Source: Corynebacterium phocae (GTDB taxonomy: Bacteria > Actinomycetota > Actinomycetes > Mycobacteriales > Mycobacteriaceae). Taken from it: a stretch of DNA of 64,000 nucleotides. This document shows, in pieces, positions 1 through 8,490 of the stretch. A model generated the notes under the pieces. That model saw only the letters and a list, made by a program, of their open reading frames with translations, ran no database searches and had not been told where the DNA came from. Position numbers and translations under genes: made by a program. The stretch lies in assembly GCF_008693075.1 (NCBI RefSeq), contig NZ_VXKJ01000048.1:186001-250000 (forward strand), read 5' to 3'. Position 1 is the stretch's first letter; each line of letters opens with the position of its first letter.

Positions 1-430
1 GCTGGCAGTCAGCATCGCGCTGGTCTCCAACGGCCTGACCAACGCCCTGCTAGCACTACTGCTAGTCATCCTTGTTCAGCAGTTTGAGGGCAACGTCCTA
101 CAGCCGCTGCTCCAGTCCAAGGCCATGGGCCTGCACGCCGCAATTGTCCTGCTCTCCGTTACCGTTGGCGGCGGCCTAGCCGGCATTGTGGGCGCCTTCC
201 TGGCAGTTCCCGTTGCGGCCACCATCGCCGTGGTCCTGCGTTACCACGGAGTCACGGCCGCGCTACGCGCCGGTGAGGTTGACCCCGAGGAAGTAGATAT
301 CGTCACGCCGGGCGACCAAAACGAACATGGCTCCGTGGCCAACAAAATCCGCGAGCTCTACCGCGAACTGGCCAAAGAGAGCTACGACCCAGCGCACGAG
401 GTCGTGGCAACTGGCAACCACGCCAAGTAA
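1..430 (+). CDS. AI-2E family transporter, C-terminal part
   Basis: The gene enters from outside the window; the reading frame is open from base 2 and stops at 430. It encodes the last three hydrophobic segments of a polytopic membrane protein, and the segment containing EGNVLQPLLQSKAMGLH is the family-typical motif of AI-2E/PerM (YdiK-like) transporters. Members are inner-membrane exporters; their substrates are known for only a few (autoinducer-2, ions), so the substrate here is unknown. The C-terminal ~45 residues are soluble and charged. No downstream gene lies in the same orientation close enough to be an operon partner. Confidence 0.85.
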   Translation, partial: LAVSIALVSNGLTNALLALLLVILVQQFEGNVLQPLLQSKAMGLHAAIVLLSVTVGGGLAGIVGAFLAVPVAATIAVVLRYHGVTAALRAGEVDPEEVDIVTPGDQNEHGSVANKIRELYRELAKESYDPAHEVVATGNHAK

Positions 431-1183
431 TGCCTGAAGCGTTCTAGCCCCGCCTAAGGCTTTATCAACTGCTCCCCAAGAGTCAGGATTGATTTCCTCA
501 GTCCAACTTCTGGGGAGCAGTTCGTGATCTAGGCCAAACACGGAACCACCTGCGCGCTTCTCATCGAGAATCAAGACGGCATTCAGCTTGCCGCCAAAGA
601 AAAGAAGCTTCCGAACCTCCAGCGGGGTTCTTCAGACTCCGATTGGGGTGCTCTCCACATTTTAACGGCCGTCGACATACTCGAACGCTGCTCACGCACC
701 AACCTTATTGCCAACCGTGCCGAAAAGTGCGAAATCTACACCAAGATACAACGCCCAGACGACGGGCCCCTTTACAAGGCAACCCAGTTAAGCAGGCTGA
801 GTTGGACCAGGGGTTAAACGACCTACAATCACCTCGCGCCCGGCGCATGCGGCCGTCACCGCTTAACACCCCGTTCAAGGGCCCAATTTATCAGGGGCCC
901 AATTTGATCGCACTGTGGACGCACGCACTCAGGAATTCGAACACCGCCGCCCCGCGACGCGGTCTGCACCACCTACTCGACGGCGCGAAGTTATTTTTCC
1001 TCCCCCAACAACACTAGCTGATATACCGCCCTGAACAGCTAGAACGTGGGTCAGCAGCCCGCCAAACTGGCTTCCGAGGAGGTTTGAAAAAGCATTTTTC
1101 CGAGCCAGTGTCCACCCGTTATGGTTTAATGTTTCCTATCACCATTAGAACACCCGTACGAACGACCTTAGATAGGAACCGCC
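431..1183. other. Intergenic region with decayed sequence
   Basis: This 750-bp gap between the transporter and the HicA-like ORF holds only the start-less open frame at 533-817 and AT-richer stretches around 1085-1180. Several overlapping ORFs exist on both strands but none has a convincing start, ribosome site or recognisable domain. A C-rich stretch at 835-960 has no clear structure. Confidence 0.4.
533..817 (+). pseudogene. Open reading frame remnant without a start codon
   Basis: A 94-codon frame is open from just after a TAG (530-532) to a TAA (815-817). It has no ATG, GTG or TTG at its beginning, and many of its codons end in C or G as in real genes here. It contains stretches such as HILTAVDILERCSRT that read like protein. 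It may be the 3' part of a decayed gene. I do not recognise the family, and it may be chance. Confidence 0.25.
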
Positions 1184-1915
1184 ATGACCTTTCAACTCAA
1201 TTTCGCCACCGCGCCCCTTCGCCTAGCCGCTACGCAACAAGGTGCAACACACGGATTTTCGCGCACTCCCGCCCCTACGCTTGCGCGGCGCCGTCCAGAC
1301 AGCCATGAGCCGGTGGGGGATTTGGACACCGCCAAAGACCAGCTACAGCGGGCATTCCATTCGCGGCCGGTGGTCGTGGACATTCCCGCCGCCGCGGTCG
1401 CCCCGCCGCTATTTGAGCACACCACTGCCCAAGCTGCCAGCGCGTTGCGGCGCTATGGCCTAACTGTGGCTGGCGCGGCGGACATACTCGAGGACGCTGA
1501 GCGCACCCCCGGGAGGGAGGGCCGGACCTGTTTCTGGACCGGAGATTTCTACGCCGTGGTGGATGAGCCCGCTTCCCTACTCATCGCCTGGCAGCCCCAA
1601 ACCACATCTCCTCGCCCACAGTGCCGGAAGACCCCGGGAGCTAAGCGCGGCGGCCGGCGGGATACGCGCCGGCCACTGCCCACCACCCGGCGGGATTACG
1701 TCGCGGCGCTGGAATCCTTCGGCTTTGTCATCCGCGATGGCCGCAAGCACTCCAAAATCACCCACCCCGACTTCCCCGGCAACCAGTTGACCATGCCCAA
1801 GACAGCCTCCGACTACCGGTGGATTGCCAACAACGCCCGCGATATCCGCATGGTGTTTGGCGTTGATATTCGCACCAGCACCCCGGAGAAACCACAATTG
1901 CAAAGCTGCGCGTAG
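1184..1915 (+). CDS. HicA-like (YcfA/dsRBD) domain protein
   Basis: A 243-aa ORF. The first ~150 residues are low-similarity and Pro/Arg-rich. The last ~70 residues (RRDYVAALESFGFVIRDGRK, then HSKITHP and a conserved hydrophobic tail) resemble the small HicA mRNA-interferase fold, in which a histidine on the second strand is catalytic. Here HSKITHP would supply that histidine. Free HicA toxins are ~60-80 aa and are paired with HicB; no HicB-like ORF is adjacent, so this is a long, possibly non-toxin relative. The start ATG follows AGGAACCGCC. The C-terminal domain is a moderately confident call; the N-terminal function is unknown. Confidence 0.5.
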   Translation: MTFQLNFATAPLRLAATQQGATHGFSRTPAPTLARRRPDSHEPVGDLDTAKDQLQRAFHSRPVVVDIPAAAVAPPLFEHTTAQAASALRRYGLTVAGAADILEDAERTPGREGRTCFWTGDFYAVVDEPASLLIAWQPQTTSPRPQCRKTPGAKRGGRRDTRRPLPTTRRDYVAALESFGFVIRDGRKHSKITHPDFPGNQLTMPKTASDYRWIANNARDIRMVFGVDIRTSTPEKPQLQSCA

Positions 1916-2117
1916 GCTGCCAGGAAACCCGAAGCAGTTGGCAGCAAACGCCTATAAACCATTCATTGCCGTGTCAGGAACGTGCGCCATACTTGCATCA
2001 TGCGTTTGAGAGGGAGCTTGAGAACGCAGATGAGAGAGATTCCCCTTGTTCTAGAGGGGTGAACGGCTTGAGAACCCGTTCGGGAGACTAGGACACCTTG
2101 AGAGATAGAGACGCTTC

Positions 2118-2150
2118 AGGGCCTTGGACCACACCGTGGTTCAAGGCCCT
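2118..2150. terminator. Bidirectional-looking hairpin terminator
   Basis: A 14-bp near-perfect stem (AGGGCCTTGGACCA paired with TGGTTCAAGGCCCT, one internal G-T wobble) with a CACCG loop. It lies about 85 bp downstream of the last gene of the minus-strand siderophore operon. A short TTT run follows on the plus strand, while the minus-strand side is followed by GAAGCG with no T-tract, so classic intrinsic termination is plausible but weak on that strand. Confidence 0.6.
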
Positions 2151-2233
2151 TTAGCGTTGCCGGGTTCCGGGTTCCTGTTCGCGGTCCAGGGTTGGGGCTT
2201 GGGGAACCTAGGCCGCGCGAGTTGCGCCGGGAC

Positions 2234-2821
2234 CTAGTGCGGTAGGAAGCCCAGCTTCTTCGCTGCCTGGTCAAGCTCAAATGCGGCGCGGTCAAGGGCG
2301 TTTGCCCACTGCCCCACGGTTTCCTCATTGGCCGGATCTGACACCTGCTTCAGCATGGTCAGTGGCACCCCGAAGTGTTGGCAGGCAGCGGCAATGGCGT
2401 AGCCCTCCATATCGCAGAGCCCGGATTCTTCAGCCAGGCGGTTGCGCAACTGGGTGTCCGTCACGAAGGTGTCGCCGGTGGCCAGACCCTGCCTGGGCAA
2501 CTGCCCGGTGGTCTCCAGCTCGATGACCTCGGGCAGGAGGTAGCGGTGGATATCCGACTCAATCAGCAGGTTCCAGTCATGCTTGATGACGGTGGATATC
2601 TCAAATACGCCGTCTAGGCCATCCCGGAGTGCCCCCACAGTTCCCAGGTTCACCACGCGGTCAGGCAGTTGGCCGCGCTCACGGGCGGCCGCCAGGTACT
2701 CGGAGACTTTCATGGCGGCATTGACCGTTCCAATCCCGGTAATGAGCAGTTCCGCGTCGCTGGGCAGGTGCTTGACCTCGGCGTCAACGGCAGCTACGAA
2801 TAAGATTTTTTCTTGACTCAT
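2234..2821 (-). CDS. mtnN: 5'-methylthioadenosine/S-adenosylhomocysteine nucleosidase-like protein
   Basis: About 195 aa, the usual range for the MTA/SAH (Pfs/PNP-UDP) nucleosidase family is 195-235. Seen: GIGTVNAA near residue 30, GDTFVTD in the middle, CDMEGYAIA (the family's purine-contacting M-E pair) and VSD close to the end, where the catalytic aspartate sits. The reaction is hydrolytic removal of adenine from methylthioadenosine or S-adenosylhomocysteine in the cytoplasm. The ATG at 2821 is preferred over an in-frame GTG at 2827 because AAGG (rev. strand) is 9 nt upstream of the ATG but only 3 nt from the GTG. It starts 28 bp after the NRPS stop, as the last gene of the siderophore operon. 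Its link to siderophore synthesis is not obvious. Confidence 0.8.
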   Translation of the reverse strand: MSQEKILFVAAVDAEVKHLPSDAELLITGIGTVNAAMKVSEYLAAARERGQLPDRVVNLGTVGALRDGLDGVFEISTVIKHDWNLLIESDIHRYLLPEVIELETTGQLPRQGLATGDTFVTDTQLRNRLAEESGLCDMEGYAIAAACQHFGVPLTMLKQVSDPANEETVGQWANALDRAAFELDQAAKKLGFLPH

Positions 2822-2849
2822 AGCCACACACCTTAGCGCAGCACGCGGC

Positions 2850-5800
2850 CTACGCCCTATCCCCAGTGCGGGTTCGGGAGACTATTTTCCGCGCTAAGTC
2901 TTGAAGCACCTCGGGGCCCACCATGCCAGGGTGGGAAACCTCAAAGCGCTCGGACTCTAGGTTCCCGACCAAGGGCAGCCAGGCGTTCGCGCGGATGAGT
3001 TCGGAGCGGCCAGCCTCGTCCGCAACCGCTGTGTAATGCAGCGCGTGCCCCGGGTAACTACCGGCCGTGTGTTCCCGCATTAAACGGGCATTGTGCTTAA
3101 CCATGGTCCGGATTCCGTGAATTTCGTGGTCTTCCAGTGCGGCGAAGGTACTGTTCCCGGCTTTGAGGGCCGCCAGGACTGTGTCTGGGTCTGTGGATTC
3201 TTGGGCGTCGAGCTTGATTCCTGCCATAGCCAACACTCCAGCCCACAGTTCCTCGTCCGTGGGCGGGGTAAGCTGCTGCCAAACGGCCGGCGGGTAGGCG
3301 TCTAGCAGGTAGAGCCCAGCAACGGCTATCTTCGGGTGCGCCTGCGCTAGTTGCGTTGCTACCTCGTGCGCCACCACGCCACCTACTGACCAGCCCACCA
3401 GGTGTACAGCCTTCACACCGTGGATGTTTGCCAGGTCTGCGATGAAGTCTACTGCTGCCGATGCCTGTTGCGTGATACTTTCCGCCCGCTGGGAGGCCTC
3501 CACTATCCCCAAGGACTGCATGCCAAAGATTCCGGCGGAAAATCCCGGGTCCGCGGTATGCAGCGCGTGAACTAGACGGGCATAAGACCAGGCCAGGCCA
3601 CCCGCAGGGGCAAAGCATAATACTGGAGCGCCCTGCGTGAAGGCGGTGAACTCCATTACCGGGGAAAAGCCCCGGCGGGTATGCGGCGCGGGCTTTGAAT
3701 CAGCGGAGCGCCCAGTGGCCCGCGCGGAACGTTCGGGGTGGTCCGGTCCAGCGGTGCTGGAATCCCAGGTGGGGTCAGGGGACGTACCGCCAGCCCCTGC
3801 CGGACCGGCGCGGTTGTCTAACAGGGCGGCTAGGCCGCGCGGGGTACTCGTGGCAAAAATATCCGCTACGTTGATATCCGCCGAGCCGCCGGCAAGCCTT
3901 ATCCCTAGTTCCACCGCGCTGAGCGAACTTCCGCCCAAAGCGAAGAAGCTGACGTCAACGTCCGTCACTGGTGTTCCCAAGATGGCGGAGAACGCTTCGA
4001 GGACCGTCTTTTCGGTGTCAGTTAGCTCTTGGTTAGCAGTGGGGGCCGTGCCGCTGGGCGGGAGCGCAGGTTCCGGTAGTGCCGCTACATCAAGCTTGCC
4101 GTTGGGGGTTAGGGGCAGGGTGTGGACTGGAAGGTAGAAGGTGGGAACCATGTATTCCGGTAGGTGGCCTGCGGCTAGCTCGCGGAGATCGCGGGAGAGA
4201 TCTTCCGCGCGGTCTGTTGGGGACTGGGGTTTCGTTGGGATGTAAAAAGCCGCCAGGTAGGGGTTGTCCCCGCGGTGTTTTAACACCACAGCGGCCTCAT
4301 TGACCTGGGGGTGGGTGCTGAGAACCTGGGATATTTCCGAAAGTTCTAGGCGCTGGCCGTGAATCTTGACCTGGGAGTCTGCGCGGCCCAGGTAGTGGAT
4401 ACTCCCGTTGCGCCAGGCGGCTATGTCCCCGGAGTTATAGACCCGCCCGGCTGTGGCTGGGAGCTGGGGGTTGGAAAAGAAGCGCTCATCGGTTAGTTCC
4501 GGTTGGCCGCAGTAGCCCAAAGCAACCTGCACCCCGCCAATGAGCAAGGTGCCGGGGACGCCCGGAGGTACCGGAGCAAAATAGTGGTCCACCAGGTGAA
4601 TCTGGGTGTTCCAGACGGGCGCGCCGATGGGGATGGTCTGCTCTGTGCCCGTCACCGTATGCGCGGTGACGTCAATTGCGGCCTCCGCTGGGCCGTAGAG
4701 GTTATGGATCTGCGCCCCGAAGATCTCCCGCGCGCGGTTAGCCGTAGCACTATCCAGTGCCTCCCCGGATGAGATCACCGCCCGCAGCCGGAAGGCCTCC
4801 GCACCGGCCTGCCATTGCGCGCTGGAGATGTAGGAGAGAAAGACCTTGAGGGCCGAGGGCACGAAGTGGCAGAAGGTGGCCCCGGATGAGACGAGCTGAG
4901 CTGCGATTTCGGCTGGGTTGCGGTGCGATTGTGGGAGCGCCAAAGCGGTGGGGACACCGTGGGTAAGCGCAAGCAGGTATTCCCACACGGAGACGTCGAA
5001 GGAACTTGGGGTTTTATGCAGCAGCACGTCTTTTTCCCCAAATCCGTACCAGTCGCACATCCATGCCAAGCGGTTGACGATACCCCTTTGCGGCACGGCC
5101 ACCGCCTTGGGAACGCCGGTGGATCCGGAGGTAAACAGGATGTACGCGCATTCCGGGTCCACGGTTGGCTGGAAGCGGTGTCCGGGAAAGCCCTCCGGGT
5201 TAAAGCCTTTTACTGCGGTGTGCAGTGTGGGCACTGCGCCAGTTACGGAAGGGTCATGGTCACCGGCTGTGGTGATAACCAGCCCGGCGCCGGAAGCTAT
5301 CACCATGTGACGGCGGCGCGCCACCGGCAACGTTGGGTCGACCGGGCACCAGGCCACACCTAGTTGGGCGCAAGCGGCAACCGCGTAGAAAAACTGCTCG
5401 CCCCTTTCCATGTGGATAGCGACCACGTGGCCCGGCCCCAAGCCGTAACCGGCCAACGCCTGAGCGCGGGAGTCAACTTGGTCCCAGACATCTTGCCAGG
5501 TAAGCCACGTGGGCCCACCCTTCCAGTCTTCCGCCCGGGAGGGATCGAAGACCCCCAAGATGTGGGATTCGGGCCGGGCTGCGGCGCGGGTGCGCGCTAT
5601 GAGCTCAGGGAGGTTGGCCGCCGGCATATCGTGGCTAGTGCGGTTGCTCGCGGCTATCGCAGATAGTTCCGCCGGCAAGGCCACGCTGCGCCCGGCGAAC
5701 AGCGGCCGGGACAGCTCTTTGGGCTCCGGCAGATGGCTCAGGAAGTTAGCTAGCCTAGCAGCGTGCGTTTCCACGTCCGCGCGGAGATTAGAGCCCCGCG

Positions 5801-6968
5801 CCATGACCTGAATCTCCAAAGTCTGGTCGCTGCGGGATTCAACGATGAACTCGCAATCATTGATGGGGCCTACCGAAACGGTGCGCAAGCTGGCGCGGCA
5901 ATCCCCAAAGGCGAACGTGGGGCTGAATGGGCGGAAGTTCACGTGGGGCCCCACCAGGCGCGCTTGCGGGTCCTTTAGCCCGCGCAGCACCCTTATCTGG
6001 TGCCCTAATACGTCCGAGTGCTGGCGCAGCTGTGCCAGCGCACTAGCTACTCCGGCGGCAGTCACACCGTCCGCAGAATCCAGTTGGGGTGAGCGCGCCG
6101 GGTTCAGCGCTACCACCAACGGCAAGACTGTGACCGTGGGGGCCTGTTCCACCAGCTTTTGACCCATGGGGCGGTTCATCATGGGCAGTCCCAAGCTAAT
6201 GTACTGGTCCGATCCGGATAGGACAGCACAATAATGGGCCGCCGCACCAAAAATAATCTCCAACTCACTCACACCCGCAGCACTGGCGCAGGCCCGCAGC
6301 CGCTGGCGGGATGCAACGTCTACGGTGGCTGCGGCGTGGACCATCAGGGTATCGGCAGCTGGGGCGGACATGATGGTATCCGGGGCGAAAACGGGAAGCT
6401 CTTTCCAGAAATCTGCGGTCGCGGCCGCCGGTTCCGGGGTGCGGACTTCAGTTCCCGCAGGCACACTAGGGAGTTGCCGAAAGGGACTTGGTGGGTCCCC
6501 TTGGCCCGCCTGGCGCGCGCTGAAAGTAGCGGCAATCCAGCGGATCAGGGTGTTGACAAAGAAGCCGTCGCAGCAGATATGGTGGAAGCGCGCGAGCCAA
6601 AAGACGCGCCCATCTGCGCCGGCAAAGATCCAGTGCGCGGTCAGTACTGCGCCGGAGAGCTCCGTACCGGCTTCCGTGGTGATAAGCCGGCTTGCGTGGT
6701 CTAGCGGCTGGTCAACACGGTGGTCAAGGTGCCGGACCTGGATGGGGTTAGGCACCCGCACGGCGGTGTGGGGATTGGGGTAGCGAGCCTGGAATACCTC
6801 CAGCGCCTCCAGGCAGTCGGTGATACACCGCGCCAGCAAGCCGGTATCCATACCATCCGCGGGGAACTCCACCAGCTCAGCCGTCTGGTACTGCGCCCCG
6901 CTGGGATCACTCATATGGGCCAACCACAGGGCCTGCTGATTGGGGTTGAGGGCAAAGTGGGTGCTCAT
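2850..6968 (-). CDS. entF: Enterobactin-type NRPS (C-A-PCP-TE), serine-specific
   Basis: 1372 aa, close to E. coli EntF (~1290 aa). Domain order: condensation (HHICCDG at ~129-135), adenylation (~450-965; TSGSTG ~613, YNSGDIA ~844, NGKLD ~955), peptidyl carrier (LGGSSL, serine ~1015) and thioesterase (GWSVGG, nucleophile ~1194). Reading the ten-residue specificity code by eye gives Asp, Val, Trp (FDVSVW), His701, Ile, Ser, Leu, Ile, Asp, which matches the serine code of EntF apart from conservative changes. The known role of this architecture is to join 2,3-dihydroxybenzoyl from a carrier protein to serine, oligomerise three units and release them as a cyclic lactone. A strong GGAAGGATCACC site precedes the ATG. 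No MbtH-like partner is seen in the window. Bacillibactin-type DhbF has two modules (Gly, Thr), so that product is disfavoured. Confidence 0.92.
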   Translation of the reverse strand: MSTHFALNPNQQALWLAHMSDPSGAQYQTAELVEFPADGMDTGLLARCITDCLEALEVFQARYPNPHTAVRVPNPIQVRHLDHRVDQPLDHASRLITTEAGTELSGAVLTAHWIFAGADGRVFWLARFHHICCDGFFVNTLIRWIAATFSARQAGQGDPPSPFRQLPSVPAGTEVRTPEPAAATADFWKELPVFAPDTIMSAPAADTLMVHAAATVDVASRQRLRACASAAGVSELEIIFGAAAHYCAVLSGSDQYISLGLPMMNRPMGQKLVEQAPTVTVLPLVVALNPARSPQLDSADGVTAAGVASALAQLRQHSDVLGHQIRVLRGLKDPQARLVGPHVNFRPFSPTFAFGDCRASLRTVSVGPINDCEFIVESRSDQTLEIQVMARGSNLRADVETHAARLANFLSHLPEPKELSRPLFAGRSVALPAELSAIAASNRTSHDMPAANLPELIARTRAAARPESHILGVFDPSRAEDWKGGPTWLTWQDVWDQVDSRAQALAGYGLGPGHVVAIHMERGEQFFYAVAACAQLGVAWCPVDPTLPVARRRHMVIASGAGLVITTAGDHDPSVTGAVPTLHTAVKGFNPEGFPGHRFQPTVDPECAYILFTSGSTGVPKAVAVPQRGIVNRLAWMCDWYGFGEKDVLLHKTPSSFDVSVWEYLLALTHGVPTALALPQSHRNPAEIAAQLVSSGATFCHFVPSALKVFLSYISSAQWQAGAEAFRLRAVISSGEALDSATANRAREIFGAQIHNLYGPAEAAIDVTAHTVTGTEQTIPIGAPVWNTQIHLVDHYFAPVPPGVPGTLLIGGVQVALGYCGQPELTDERFFSNPQLPATAGRVYNSGDIAAWRNGSIHYLGRADSQVKIHGQRLELSEISQVLSTHPQVNEAAVVLKHRGDNPYLAAFYIPTKPQSPTDRAEDLSRDLRELAAGHLPEYMVPTFYLPVHTLPLTPNGKLDVAALPEPALPPSGTAPTANQELTDTEKTVLEAFSAILGTPVTDVDVSFFALGGSSLSAVELGIRLAGGSADINVADIFATSTPRGLAALLDNRAGPAGAGGTSPDPTWDSSTAGPDHPERSARATGRSADSKPAPHTRRGFSPVMEFTAFTQGAPVLCFAPAGGLAWSYARLVHALHTADPGFSAGIFGMQSLGIVEASQRAESITQQASAAVDFIADLANIHGVKAVHLVGWSVGGVVAHEVATQLAQAHPKIAVAGLYLLDAYPPAVWQQLTPPTDEELWAGVLAMAGIKLDAQESTDPDTVLAALKAGNSTFAALEDHEIHGIRTMVKHNARLMREHTAGSYPGHALHYTAVADEAGRSELIRANAWLPLVGNLESERFEVSHPGMVGPEVLQDLARKIVSRTRTGDRA

Positions 6969-6990
6969 GGTGATCCTTCCGGGGCGGGGA

Positions 6991-8247
6991 CTAAAAACAG
7001 TTGGGATTAAGGGCGGCTGGGGGCAAGCCCTTCAGCGCGGCCGCCAGATGGCTAAGAAGAAGCTCGCGCCACCACGCTATGTCGTGGCCGCCATCAACCG
7101 TTTGATAGGTGTGCGGCCACCCGCAATCTTCCAACGCGAAGGCCAGGTTCAGACAGTGTGGCAAGAGCTGGTCTTCCCGTAGTCCAGCCGCCAGATAGAC
7201 GATAGGGAAATCCGGAAAATCAGCGGCAGATTTGGCATAGAGGCGTTCCACCAGCCAGGGAGTAATTTGCGTGTGCAAATCCCGCGGGCTAGCCCCGGGG
7301 GCGGGGCTCCACCACAAGGAGGGCGAATAGGTAATGACGCTACTGAAAGCCTGGGGCGAGTCCATGGCAGCTATCAACGCGTTGAAGGCCCCTAGGCTCT
7401 GCCCAGCAATAATTGGGGGCAAATCGCTCAACTGGTGGCCGGAATTCTTAGCCTCCCGGCGCGCCAGGCCCGCAAGTCCGGAGGTTAGCTCCGCCTGAAA
7501 CTGGGAGTTTAACCCCAAGCTTTCCTTGCGGTCCGCAGCACTGGCAAAGCCACGGCCGATCACCGCCACCGGAGGTAGCTTCCCAGTGGCTATCGCCTGC
7601 CCTAAAACCAGGTCTAGGCGTTGGCGGGTGAACCAGACATCGGCATCGGCAAGTATGAGCAAGGGCAAGTCCTGGAACGCGGCCGCAGGGGCCCACCAGA
7701 AGTATTGCTTTCCGCCCTCAGTGAAGGTGCGGTAGCTGGCCGGGCGGTGCCTGTCCAGTCTCGCCCACTGCGTACTCGGGGACTGGCGGGCACCCAGCAG
7801 CAAGGAAAGCCCGCACGAACCGGCATCCACCACCGTGCCGCCCCGGGCAAAGGGATCCCGCGCGTGAGGGAACTGGTTGTGCCCCGGTGGTCTATGCCCG
7901 CCCGCGTTAAGGCGGAAACAATACGCGGCGCGGACCGTTGGGGGCACGTACACCGTGCGAACCCACACACTGGTCCCAGGGACCTGGCGCATGACTCCGT
8001 GTTCATGGTGGGCCTTGTCGGTGAGGCGGTTGATCCACAGGTGTACTTCACGGACCGGCTCCTCCGGGAGGGCCGCCCCCAAGGTGTCCGTGTCCACGAT
8101 AAACGTCATCAACGGGCGCGTGGGATGGACCAGTGGGGTGCCCGCGGCGCTAAGCCTGGCGAACAGCTCCCGAGGATTCGCACTTGTAGCGAAGAGCTCA
8201 ATGAGCTCATCATCTGTATAGAACATGCCGCCGCGGTTGCTAAGCAT
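6991..8247 (-). CDS. Enterochelin esterase-like protein (Fes family)
   Basis: 418 aa in Fes layout: an N-terminal DUF3327-type beta domain (to ~residue 150) and a C-terminal esterase D-like alpha/beta hydrolase. Visible are the nucleophile elbow GQSLGA (~residue 275) and the terminal GGHDIAWW histidine motif shared with Fes and IroD. Such enzymes cut the ester bonds of ferric enterobactin to release iron in the cytoplasm. The ATG at 8247 overlaps the carrier-protein stop by 8 bp (ATGCTTAG), implying translational coupling. An internal ATG at 8226 has no ribosome site. Location inside the biosynthetic operon supports a tri-ester substrate such as enterobactin. Confidence 0.85.
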   Translation of the reverse strand: MLSNRGGMFYTDDELIELFATSANPRELFARLSAAGTPLVHPTRPLMTFIVDTDTLGAALPEEPVREVHLWINRLTDKAHHEHGVMRQVPGTSVWVRTVYVPPTVRAAYCFRLNAGGHRPPGHNQFPHARDPFARGGTVVDAGSCGLSLLLGARQSPSTQWARLDRHRPASYRTFTEGGKQYFWWAPAAAFQDLPLLILADADVWFTRQRLDLVLGQAIATGKLPPVAVIGRGFASAADRKESLGLNSQFQAELTSGLAGLARREAKNSGHQLSDLPPIIAGQSLGAFNALIAAMDSPQAFSSVITYSPSLWWSPAPGASPRDLHTQITPWLVERLYAKSAADFPDFPIVYLAAGLREDQLLPHCLNLAFALEDCGWPHTYQTVDGGHDIAWWRELLLSHLAAALKGLPPAALNPNCF

Positions 8248-8473
8248 CCTGGGTAAGTAGGCTTACCCAATCACCAACGGTGGGCGCTGCGATGAGCTCG
8301 TTGAAATCCACCTCGTGGCCCTCCGCACGCCACTTTTCGGTCAACATGATGAGTTTCATGGAGTCCAACCCCAGGTCGCTAAGCAACTGCTCATCTCTAA
8401 GATCACTTGCGCCTATGTTGTTGTCTACCGCCGCCGCCAGGTCAGCGCGAATTTTTGCTTCTGAAAGTGCCAT
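8240..8473 (-). CDS. Free-standing aryl carrier protein
   Basis: 77 aa, the size of one carrier domain. The motif LGLDSMKL holds the serine that receives 4'-phosphopantetheine. In EntB and DhbB the aryl carrier domain is fused to the C-terminus of isochorismatase; here the isochorismatase (11276-11917) ends without it and this gene supplies it separately. Its partners are expected to be the DHB-AMP ligase just upstream and the condensation domain of the NRPS downstream. An AGAAGGAAG ribosome site lies ~10 nt before the ATG. It starts 18 bp after the ligase stop. Confidence 0.88.
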   Translation of the reverse strand: MALSEAKIRADLAAAVDNNIGASDLRDEQLLSDLGLDSMKLIMLTEKWRAEGHEVDFNELIAAPTVGDWVSLLTQDA

Positions 8474-8490
8474 ACTGTTAAAACTTCCTT

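Noticed and set aside
643..1308. Overlapping ORFs at 643-1017 and 1084-1308
   Set aside because: No start signals, no domain and amino-acid composition of random GC-rich DNA.
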